Shown in pieces: positions 33,351-44,100 of a stretch of 64,000 nt of DNA (positions are counted from its first letter, which is position 1; each line of letters opens with the position of its first letter). Where the stretch lies: assembly GCA_025667525.1 (NCBI GenBank), contig CM046880.1, positions 599,387,452 through 599,451,451 of the forward strand. Direction: 5' to 3'. The DNA comes from Glebionis coronaria. Lineage: Eukaryota; Streptophyta; Magnoliopsida; Asterales; Asteraceae. Made by a program: the position numbers and the translations under genes. The notes beneath the pieces are model-generated. The model was given only the letters and a program-made list of their open reading frames with translations, had not been told where the DNA came from and searched no databases.

Positions 33351-33999
33351 TCCTGATTTTTTTACTTTTGACACGTCATCTATGTCACTCTTATTATCAT
33401 ACGTCCAATAATATTTTTATGGACCACCTCTACAATACATTATTACAAGACTTATTTTGGATATTCATTTTGAAATTTAACTAAGATAGACACAATCTTA
33501 CTAAGGGTAAAAGGACGAAAATGATCATGTTGAGCACTTACCATCCACTATATGATCAAGGCAAAAGATATTGACATATGTGGTCATCAAGTGATCAACC
33601 GACGGTGCTCAACTACCAAATGCTCAACTTTACACTGTAACATAATATTAAATGTCTAAAATACCCTTACTTCTTTTATTCTTTTCAATTATTTTCTCTT
33701 CCTTTTTTCATCACCACATCCACCACCACCACCACCACTATGAGTCGTTGTTAATGGAGCAATTCGATGACCATAATCTATGAGGTATCTTATAGTTTTA
33801 TTATTGATCTATATTTCAACATTGGATGGAGCCATGTCTCGTAGTATGAGGAAAAGGAGTGCGTGTGTCGAAGTTTTAATCTTCATGTTTTGGAACGTTT
33901 ACTTCTCAAATATTCTTTTTTGGTCATTAATAACGCTCTAATTATACATGTTTGCGTGTGTGTTATCTGTATAAATTTAGGTTAATTATGTGAACTATA
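33351..33999. other. Intergenic, no gene recognised
   Basis: Contains a CACCACCACCACCAC run at about 33715-33740 and otherwise unremarkable AT-rich sequence. Confidence 0.4.
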
Positions 34000-35690
34000 G
34001 ATACTTAATGAAGTGTATTTGATGTTATAGGTTCCAAGGACGTGTCGTGGAAGGAAAAGAATAAAACACAATGGAACGAAGCTTAAACGAAGAAATAAAG
34101 TCAAGCTGAAGATCTCCCAACACATGTCACCGTTTTGGCCATATATTGAGCATACGAACTCCGTTTTAGTTGGTTCAAGCGGCCACGGAAAGAGAAAAGA
34201 ATTATCTACAACTTTGCCTTTTGGTTCAAAGGTGTAAATAACCAAAAGTGTGGCGCATATCTCAAAAGTGCGGCGCACTTTCTTGCAGTACTTAGAATAT
34301 TCTAAACGGGCAAATGTGCGGCGCACAATTCAAAAGTGCCGCGCACTTTCCTTCTACACGGCTCAAAAGTCATATTTATGACTCCCACTTACTCATAGTC
34401 CGATCATATCACTTCTCCTTGGTCCCTAAGTATTATAAAATGATAAATAACCTTCATTTTGGCCAGAGGAGCATATATCTTACCATCTATCCTCAAGAAC
34501 ACCACTTGGGAAGAAGAAATTTGGTGATTAAGGCTTGACAACCCTTTGATCCAATCATCCTTGGCATCACATCACCACCACCACCATATAGCCACGTTTT
34601 CCAGTGGTCATCCACCTTTCTCAGACCCTAACAATCCATTTCCAGTACCTACAAATACATATACTTGGAGAATAAACCATAATTCTCTTAAGAACTCCAT
34701 ATAAAACCCTTTGCCAAACGCCCCGTGTGAACACACCATTTGTTAGTTGTTGATTTCCGGAAGTCGAGAACAATACTTGGGTTACTACAGTAGGTTACGG
34801 GGTATATGAGTGTAATTGTATCATTAGTTTGATACTTGGTTATTGGTTGTGGCAAATAGTTTATAAACACTTACTTTGGCGAATCATTGGTAACTCTCCT
34901 ATTTATATTTTGATGATATATTTTGAGTTCAATCATTGTTATATGTTTATCATGATGTTGAATATGGAGTAGTCGTTTTGTGCTTGGTTTAGGTGTACAT
35001 AGAATCCATGGAATTAATTATCTAATTTGGTCGTACAAAAAGTACGCCGCACATTTAGGTATGTGCGACGCACTTCTTGTCTGATTCTTAGTTATTGGCA
35101 TGGTTGATTTGTTTTTGAACTCGATACTATTATATTTGATCATTGTTGTGTGTTTGGTTTATTCATGATTATAACTATTACTTATATGACTGAATGAATT
35201 TCATGTGATCTAGTAAATGAATCTTGATATTTGCTTTGTAGAAACTGGCGAATAAAATGCATACCAAACCTTATATGATTTTGTTTAGTTCTTGAATTAT
35301 TGAAACCAACATAAACTATTCTTAAGGCTTTTGGTATGACATGATCTGTAGAAGGATTTCTTGTTATATTGAATAGATGTTGCATGTGCGACTAGTAATC
35401 CACATGTTGTCTTACATTGTTTGTGTGCTTATAATCTATCCTTGTTAGTAGTCAGTTTCATGATTCTTAGCCTAAACCAAACACTCTTTTAAATCATTGT
35501 TGGAAGCTTAAATCTTTAGAACTTGTTACACTCTAAGGATAATAGTTTTTACTTGTTAACAACAATCCCGTGGATCGACCAGGACTTTACCTTAGACTAT
35601 GCTATACATGAAAGGGTATACTTGCCCGTGTTGTGTTTTTAGTCCCTTGTTTGGTAATCTCTAGTAATATAAATTTAAGACTTGCGAACA
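34000..35690 (+). mobile_element. LTR-retrotransposon debris, gypsy-like
   Basis: Features common in long plant LTRs are present: repeated AAAGTGCGGCGCAC and ATGTGCGGCGCACA tracts (34255-34355, again as GTACGCCGCACAT near 35040), and an AATCCCGTGGATCGACCAGG segment (35564-35583) followed by CTTGCCCGTGTTG. No ORF and no matching second LTR lies in the window, so borders are uncertain and it may be a solo LTR. Confidence 0.4.
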
Positions 35691-36081
35691 CACATCAGTC
35701 ATGGATTGAGAGAATTGGTAAACTTACTGTTACCAGTCCTAACGACTTGGCTACCATTTTTTCACCCTTGATTTTGTCTTTCTTGTTAGTCTACTTGTGC
35801 TTCGCTTTCCTTGTATACCTAAATCAGGTTAATAAGTCAATTGCTAACTCTCTTAACATTATTATTACTTACATGGATACCACCTAACTGATAACAATAA
35901 GAATAATCTTCGATTTCAGATCATGAATGTTTATTTTGTAAACATATATACAGTGGGTTTGCACCGTAAATGTTCGATTAAATGCTCTAGTGAGTTTCTT
36001 GTTATACATTCTCTTATAGAAAAGATAAATTTATTGTTATACATTTCTTATTAATATTTATTTGCTTTGGTTATGACTAGA

Positions 36082-36368
36082 CTGAAGATGAAAGTTCTCC
36101 TGTTCTTGCAGTTGGTACTTCGAGGGCGGCACGAGGAACCCCAACTTCAAAGTCCTCTAAAGGAAAGAGGAAAAGTGGAGATGATGCTAAAAGTTTAGCA
36201 AGTGATGGTATCTCGAGCTGTTCTAGCTCTCCTGCTCGAATGAAAGGGACTTTTGGCTATTTTGCACTTGAATATGCAATTGTGGGAATGGCGTCACTCA
36301 TGTCAGATGTTTTCAGTTTCAGCGTCGCGCGATTGTGGGAAGGGTGTCACTCATGTATTATAAGTTGA
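36082..36368 (+). pseudogene. NCRK-like receptor kinase fragment fused to unknown exon
   Basis: An open frame reads SSPVLAVGTSRAARGTPTSK and KGKRKSGDDAKSLA, of unknown origin. It continues into SDGISSCSSSPARMKGTFGY and FALEYAIVGMASLMSDVFSF, which matches the activation segment of the NCRK-type receptor-like kinases (canonical APE reads ALE here). After SFS a 24-bp stretch is repeated (ATTGTGGGAATGGCGTCACT, ATTGTGGGAAGGGTGTCACT) and the frame stops at 36366. Only about 35 kinase residues survive. The identification rests on motif memory. Confidence 0.55.
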
Positions 36369-37001
36369 AGGTAAGGAAAAGAAATGAGGAGGCAATAACA
36401 AAAGTTAAAAACTGAACCACAAATGAACAAATTCATAATCCCATAAAGACTTTGGTAACTGAAGCAAAAGCATCAAATCCTATACAACTATCGACTATTA
36501 TTCAAAAAACAAGGCAGTTCAGATATAAACTTAATGCTCACCAATTTTGGGTCAATCATGTAAAAGTCCTTCTGCTGTTTTGATGCTATTTTTTAAAAAA
36601 TTAACAACATACAACATATGATATCTGCCTTAGGATTTATATTACATACAAGTTTAGAAATCATAGTTAACACAAAAGTCATGCAACTAATAGATATAGT
36701 AAGAGATGTTATGGTACTGAAACTGGGCTACGTAATTGACTTACTGTGATTGATTGGATACTTTATAAAACCAAGATGGGTTATCGAAGCTTTGTGCAAT
36801 TTTTTTTCTGAATTTAACTTGGATAGGAAAAAAAGTTCAGATATTCCTGTTTTATTTTTGTTAAACGTATAATACAATTACTGTTCATGTAGCCATACGT
36901 GGTATATTAGTATTGGCATCATACTAGGTTGAATGGTTTTTTTAGTTTCAGAGTTAATCTTGTCTATCTGTGTGCTTATTCATTTTGTGTTCATCCACCA
37001 G

Positions 37002-37582
37002 ATCTTCAATGACATATTCCTAAAAGTCAACAAGGAAACTCTAAACATGTTGCACAGGGTGGAGCCGTATGTTACCTACGGATATGCATCTTTTGCAAAT
37101 GACTTTTCATTTTATAAATAGGACATGTTCGGTTATCGTTGTAAAATACTGAATACATCTTTATCCCATATACCCCAACTTGAAGAGTGTGAAGGATTTG
37201 ATTTACAAGAGAGGATATGGAAAGCTAAACAAGCAGAGGATTCCTTTGACAGATAACTCCATCGTTGAGCAGGTTTGGTTCTTCTTTTTTTATTCATTTT
37301 AATGTTATATTTACAGTGTCTCGAATAAACGTAAAGTGTCATAACTCGTGCATTTTGGGATATCATGGTCTTGGGAAACATGGTATCATATGTGTTGAAG
37401 ATCTTGTTCACGAGATTCTTACTGTTGTCCCTCACTTCAAGGAAGCCAGCAACTTCCTTTGGCCATTCAAGTTGAAGGCTCCATTAGGAGGCATGAAGAA
37501 AAATAGGAACCATTATGTTGAAGGAGGAGATGCAGGTAACCGTGAAGATTTCATCAACGAGCTCATTAGGCGAATGAATTAG
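37002..37582 (+). pseudogene. RPL7: Ribosomal protein L7 (uL30) C-terminal pseudogene with introns
   Basis: Three exon remnants in order cover the C-terminal half of plant RPL7. The first has [20 protein letters not shown] and EPYVTYG from 37002; the second has [20 protein letters not shown] and [12 protein letters not shown], ending about 37271; the third has [20 protein letters not shown] through [14 protein letters not shown], stop 37580-37582. The first donor reads ATATGC instead of GTATGC, and the acceptors preceding exons two and three read AT and TG instead of AG. No upstream exons are present. The protein would belong to the 60S subunit. Introns show copying from genomic DNA rather than from mRNA. 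Confidence 0.85.
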
Positions 37583-37849
37583 AATATTGTTCATACCATC
37601 CAACGGTTTTGATGTTGCCTTTTGAATTTATTAGATTGTGTACTTGGTATTCTGTTAAGAGTTGGAACAGTTCTCGTTTTTCAAAATGTAACATGGCTAA
37701 GAAAGTTTTGGATCTTGTTATCAAGATTTTGACTTGCAGTATTGTTATCCTATGCTATGTTATCATGGATTCATGCTATCATCTATCTTATCTTTTAGTT
37801 ATATACCAAAAACACTTGCGGAGAAATCCCACACATTCAGTTTTTCTGG

Positions 37850-38290
37850 ATAGAAAATATTTACATGTCTATTAAAATGTTACGTCTGTTGATTTCTCCG
37901 GATAGAGTTGGTCTCTGTCATGGTCTTTTCATAGGTTGATGACTTGGTGTAGGCTGCTGTGAAAATGTTTGCATATCTATAAAATGTTGCTTATGGTGGT
38001 TTCTACCTGATGGAGTTGGTCTTTTTCATGGTCTTTTCATAGGTTTACGACTTGGTGTAAGCTGTTGTGTGAATGTTTACGTGTCTATAAAAATGTTGCT
38101 TCTATTGGTTTCTACCAGAGTTGGTCTCTTTCTTGGTCCTTTTTCGTAGGTGGACGACTTAGTGTAGGCCGTTGTGCAAATGTTTACAGGTCTATAAAAT
38201 GTTGCTTATGCTGGTTTCTACCCGATAGAGTTGGTCTCTTTCATGGTTTTTCATAGATTGACAACATGGTGTACGCTGCTGTGCAAATCT
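37850..38290. repeat. About 108-bp tandem repeat, nearly four copies
   Basis: GTTGGTCTCTGTCATGGTC and variants recur at 37907, 38015, 38120 and 38230 (spacing 108, 105, 110). Each is followed by GACTTGGTGTAGGCTGCTGTG-like and TATAAAATGTTGCTT segments. It starts about 270 bp after the RPL7 stop, so it may derive from its 3' flank. Confidence 0.85.
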
Positions 38291-38302
38291 AAGTGCATGA
38301 TT

Positions 38303-38615
38303 ACAGTTTAGCACTTTTGTACAAAAGTTGTTCACTTACGTTAAAAAGCTGATCACTTTTGAAGAACAGTTTAGCACTTTTGTACAAAGTTGTTCACTTA
38401 CATTAAAAATTTGATCACTTTTGAAGAACAGTTTAGCACTTTTGTACAAAAGTTGTTCATTTACGTTAAAAAGTTGATCACTTTAGAAGAACAATTTAGC
38501 ACTTTTATACAAAAATTGTTCACTTACATTAAAAAGTTGATCATTTTGAAGAACATTTTATCACTTTTGCAAAAAAAAGGTTTATCACTTAAAAAGTTGA
38601 TCACTTATGGAAGTC
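38303..38615. repeat. 63-bp tandem repeat, about five copies
   Basis: ACAGTTTAGCACTTTTGTAC begins units at 38303, 38366, 38428, 38491 and 38553 (spacing 62-63). Each unit also contains TTGTTCACTTACGTTAAAAA and TGATCACTTTTGAAG. It abuts the tRNA-like gene. Confidence 0.88.
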
Positions 38616-38628
38616 GTAGTTCAAAATA

Positions 38629-38701
38629 TGGAAGTGCGGGGAATCGAACCACGTGCCTCTCGCATGCAAAGCGTGCGTTCTATCATATGAGCTACACTCC
38701 C
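38629..38701 (-). tRNA. tRNA-Ala (anticodon UGC), possibly a pseudogene
   Basis: The 73-nt minus-strand sequence starts GGGAGTGTAGCTCATATGAT and ends GGTTCGATTCCCCGCACTTCCA (quoted in part). The acceptor stem pairs over seven bases with one G-U. The anticodon loop CTTTGCATG sits on a good stem and the T arm GTTCGATTC is canonical. The D stem has one mismatch (GCTC against GAAC) and the A box (TAGCTCATATGATAGA) departs from consensus, so transcription by RNA polymerase III may be weak. No intron. Confidence 0.75.
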
Positions 38702-38939
38702 AATCTAAATTATAAAGCCTCGAAACCCCAAACATGGGGAAAACATAAAAAACAAGGGGAATGAATTTGCAACAGGGGGAATGTATAATGTATATAAATA
38801 AATGTAAACCGTTAAAAAAACTTGTAATGGGGAAGTGATGATATTACCATGGAAGCTGAAGTATGTGTACTTTCAAGTAAAGTACTTGACGAAATAGCTA
38901 AATTTACATTTCACACAGAATAGTTTAACGGATGAATGA

Positions 38940-40020
38940 TGCAAAGGATGGATTCAAATTCTCTGACAATACGACGGAGCCTGTTTCTTTAGCTTTCTAC
39001 ATCATTTCCTTCCATGGCTGGTCACCGATACATGATTCAATTAAAAAGATAAGTGTCATAACATTTTACGAAATATGAAAGTTCTATTATTGATTGATTT
39101 GTTTAACACTGAATTGAAGATCCAATTCATGATGCGCAACGATAAAAGAGTCTCTATAAAGAATAAATAACTCACAATTTTCTTGAACCATTCGCGTGGG
39201 GTACGCATTACTCTACTTTTCCGGATAAGAATCAGATACACTGGATGAGGAACCTGGACACCTACCAGCATCTTCAGCCGGAAACCTCTAAAATTTCATG
39301 TTTGTTAACTCACCACTTACAGTGTCTTCATCCTTTGTTGCAATAACTTTAATGCTACCCATAGGTTTTGGATTGGAATAACTTCCAGCTACATCCATAT
39401 TTAACCAAAAATTAGGAGCTTATGCTAAGAACCTACAGATTATAAAATATGGACATGATTTGATTGAAAAGAAAACACACAAACCTTAAACTCCAGCTAT
39501 CTATCTTATTCGGAAATATTTTTGATATGTTGCATTCCTTAACATTAAATGTGCGATAAAACACATAGTCGTCCATTTTCAATTCTTCTACACTGGCTTG
39601 TGGATTCCTCTTATCCTTAGATGTGCAGACAACATTGCATTTTCCCGAAATGGATTCCTTAAGAGATATTGCAAATTATTAAAAAAAATGAAGTGATACA
39701 TAATAAGAAGAGCACATTAATAACTTTAGAGAATATCTTATTACCAGAGTATTAGCATTATAGAGACCCTGGCCTTCCCCGTAAGCCAAGAATAACTCGT
39801 TCTGTAGTAAATGGGTTCCTTTAACCACATTTAACCTCAGCTGGATGGAAATACCATACGAGTTTTACCATATTTTTTTGAAGTGGAGTCTCGTATATCT
39901 TAATGATTTTACCAATATTTGGGCTCGGTTGACCATCAGACCCCATGTACACAAAATCATATAAAAAGTACTCAACATCATCGTATGTAAATGATTCATA
40001 GTACTGCATACGCGGATCAT
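38940..40020 (-). pseudogene. ASI1-like BAH/RRM protein gene remnant
   Basis: Exon pieces on the minus strand run in gene order. A BAH-domain segment has MQYYESFTYDDVEYFLYDFV, NIGKIIKIYETPLQKNMVKL and VWYFHPAEV. A shift near 39830 is followed by THLLQNELFLAYGEGQGLYN. An exon near 39660-39540 has CNVVCTSKDKRNPQASVEEL and MDDYVFYRTFNV. Then comes PMGSIKVIATKDEDT, a CPGSSSSVSDSYPE segment, and a start of the RRM part (IGDQPWKEMM, stop, KAKETGSVVLSENLN). This is the order in plant ANTI-SILENCING 1, which reads through heterochromatic introns. Stops and shifts show it is not functional. Confidence 0.62.
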
Positions 40021-40314
40021 GTCCACGTCAACCCCAGAGATCAATGTACCCACAATAGAAGCTATCACCGTTGCAGCCTTACTAGTGATTCATGAAATAA
40101 CAGCTTTAATTAACTATTACGAAAGGAAAATTTAAAGCATGTTAAAGAGAGTACACAAATTGTAGAGCTAGAACTGTACAAAAACTAGGGACCAAATTTT
40201 TCCAAATGGGTATAAAGATTGTGAATAGAGAAATCCGCAATACCAAAATTCCCACTATAAAGATAAGAATGATAGCATAAAAATCCGAAATCTATGCAGA
40301 TTAAGAGTAATTAA

Positions 40315-41109
40315 TGTTGGTTTATATAGTTCATAACAATTATTTAAAACCCTAATATGGATCAAAGAACGCATAGCGGAAGCGATTAACAAGATCATTA
40401 ATTTAACACAATTATATTAATCAAGTTTAGGGTTACATACCTTTATCCTAGCAAGATCCACAAGACGACGGAACGAACGGCAACTAGGGTTTATCACGAA
40501 CACCACCAAGAATATAATCTAAAGGAAGATTATATCACGTTCTTGTACACACGTAATACGGCGAGTTAACCGTGAGTCTAGCACGAACAAACCGAGCTTC
40601 AACGCTTATAGAATATCTACCCAACAACCCTAGAGAGGGGCTAGGACTAGATATATTTTAAATAGAAGAATCAAAAACCAAAACCCTAAAATAGGGGTGT
40701 TTGGTCGGCCATCAAGAGGGACAAGAAAGAGGGATGTGGTGAAAAATTATGAAGACCTTGGATGTTTATATAGGCTTAACAAAACTTGTTCTCCAAGCTA
40801 AACACCAATTAGGAAAGAAAATCTTTCCTCCTTCCTTTTTTCTCCTTTAGGCCGACGCCCCATAAGGCCCAATTAAGGCTGCCGGAACTTTTCCGTTTTC
40901 CTTCTTTTAGCTTCTATTTAATTCCATAACGGTCGTTATAACTTAACTTTTATTTATCAACGATCGTTAGTTAAGCTTTGGTTTGATTTAATAAATATAT
41001 ATAAAATATATTTAATAAATAAATTAACCCTTTACGTTATGTGTGCAATCCCGTGATCCCGAGTTCGATCCTATCTCACGACTATTAATTTTAAGTCCAT
41101 AAACTTTCA
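40315..41109 (-). repeat. LARD LTR, left (3' LTR of the minus-strand element)
   Basis: 795 bp. TGTTGG...TTTCA, nearly identical to 47098-47894. Confidence 0.93.
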
Positions 41110-44100
41110 GCTCCCACTTGGACAAAATTCTAATATCGTGATCACATTGACTAGCGTCTAGTTACACTAGCAATGTCACTAGTACAAACCGGGTAAGGTC
41201 TCCTGGACAAGAACCTTTTAATGATTAAATCATTATTATTATTATTATTATTATCCTTTCATTTCAAATACATCGTTAATAAGGATATGGATCTCAGTCA
41301 TTCCTTTCATTAACTATTCTGTTTCTCGTTTATGGATATAGCAAGATCACCAAAACAAATTTGGGTGCGGCCGCACAAATATCTTACTACTCCCCCGAGG
41401 GGCCCAACTGTATTATTCTTCAAAATAAATTTTGAAGGAAACGAATCCCATTTTGACTACAAGCAAAACTTATGAACTTTGCAACACTTCCGGAAATAAT
41501 CCTTATAGCTACCAGTTACGTTTAGCGTTAGATTATTCCACAGAAATGCACTAGATCCACGACAGTTTCCTGGTATCTCAGGTCTAAGGATAACTATTTA
41601 TGATTTACTTGATGACAAAGATCCATAAAGTAAAATCATATAGTTGGGATAAGTCCAATATTTGATCCATCAAATATCATCCAAAATTGACCAATATACT
41701 TTCAAGTATACTCTGGCACTATTTTGAATTGTCTTATTTTAATAATACTCCCATATTATTAATCGACAACGGACATTTAGAAACATCATAATGTTCATGG
41801 ATTAAAACATGTAAAATAGGATACAAAATCAAATAACAGAAAAATAAACGAAATCCAATCTTTATTTCATCAATTCAATAATGTCTTACATCCTTTATCC
41901 AAATACTAAAAATAGATCAATGCATAAAACTGGTACATGTATCATGCCTCTATTAATGACATTCATACTTGTTTGGCAAAGCATAAAATAACCAATCTTG
42001 ACCTATTAAAATTTTGAGAATAGTTTCTTTAAGAATTCTATTCATTGAAACTCTTGTACATGTGCATTCAAATAATTTGATATTGCCACATAGTATCAAA
42101 ATTGTGAAACATCCTTGATCACCAATTTCCTAAACTTCCAAAACATATTTGAAGTTCAAAGTATTCTAATTCTTTAATGTATAATGCAACTTTAATCAAC
42201 ATGTCATCTCCAAAAGATCCCATGACTAATATTGAGTGTTACCTCAATTATATCTTTTCAAGTTTTACAACTTGTCATAAAAGATATAAATACGTTACCT
42301 TTATTATCTATTATGTAATGTTTGATTCCAACCAAAACCTTCAAGTTTGTTGGCTATGATAATTTGCACAACGATTGACAAATTATTCATCTATAGAATA
42401 TGGAAGCCGATCCAAGATTTAGGATGTTATTCTATTTCCAAACATATTCCTTCAGAATATTCATTACACAAGTTATTTAATAACTTCTTAAATAGATTAA
42501 TATATTCAAATCATCATGTATTTTAAGCATGATATAAATACAACACGACACACATGAAAATTTCTCAAACCAGATTTAGATTTCTTCATGTCCTAAATAT
42601 CCATGTAAACTTATTACATGGCATATTACGTTGTATTTCCACCGCATAAATAAATAAATTTATTTGTTCCAAGGTTATGTATATCTTATTTTCTAAATCT
42701 TCAAAGTAAAGTTTCATCTCAAATCTAAACCAAATCAACATTTAATTTGAATGAAAACTTACTTTCTTACATGTCTATTTGACACATATAATTTAAGAAA
42801 ATAACTATAATACTCCCACTAGCTTTTAGGAATACTCAGAAACCATCTTATTCAAATTTAAATCCAATCTTGGATTTCAAATTAAACATAAGAATAATTT
42901 CCTAGATGCATGCTTTTATCCATTCATGGATAATTGCATTTTGTACTTTTCCAAAGATTTATATTTGAAGTAATAAACTCATTTCGATTACTTAAGTCCT
43001 TTCTCAAGTAGTCATTCAAGAAATAGTTCATACATATCCAAATTTGTCAATTAAAATATGACCATCAAAATCTTTATACATTTAATGTGTTTAAGACAGA
43101 ATACTCAATCACAATTAATTACTTAAGTGTGATTAATAATCTATTCATAATACATTCATTAAATATGTGTATAATTTTGTCCATATAATTTCGACACAGA
43201 GATTAAACCACCACAATTGACGTTTTTCTTCTTTTGATGAAACTTATCTCCAATTTCTAGTCAAACTATTTAAGATAAACCAAAACCGAAATTTGATTAT
43301 CTTATTGGATAACATCTATAACGTTCATAGTACGAGTAATTTACCCAATACAATATTTGGTAACAAATCATAACAATTATTTGTAACTCATAATTCTCAG
43401 CATATAAATCGCATATCCGAGATATCCTTACGGACCTATGACGTAAATTCCTTTATCTTGAGAGTTAGATTTTACAAGCCTTCCTTTGATAATTACTAGT
43501 GTACTATATAAGATTATGTATCTTGTAATTTTATCTTCAAGATCAAAACTCCCACTTGCTTTTAGTAACTTAAAATTACTCTTTAAATACATAGCAAATA
43601 GATCAACACTCCAACGTTATCTATATGGGACATTACAAAATACAATGACAGTTCCATACCCTTTATTTTCTAAACAATCCACTTCATAAGTAGTTTAGAA
43701 AAATCCGAACTTCATTTAAGATATAACGTGATTCATCACATTCCATAATGGTATCTTATTAATCTTCTTAGCTCAAGTCATACTCAACTTTCTAACCTTG
43801 ATTTCTTTTTGGAAGAAAAGAAGATATAGTTATCTTGAATCAAACATCACCATCATATTGAGAATTTGATTCTCCTAATGAACATACCATAATAATGATG
43901 TATTTCATTTAGGGAAATATTGTAAGTCAATCTTAACAATATTTAAGATAAATATATATCTTTAGGCTTACCTATATACCAACTAAATCATCTTAATGGT
44001 ATAATAGATTTCCTAACCATTTTGCATGCTTTATAACTCAAGTACTTTTAATACAAAGTCACTTCATAAAAGTTATAAGTCCATTACACGTTACATGTAT

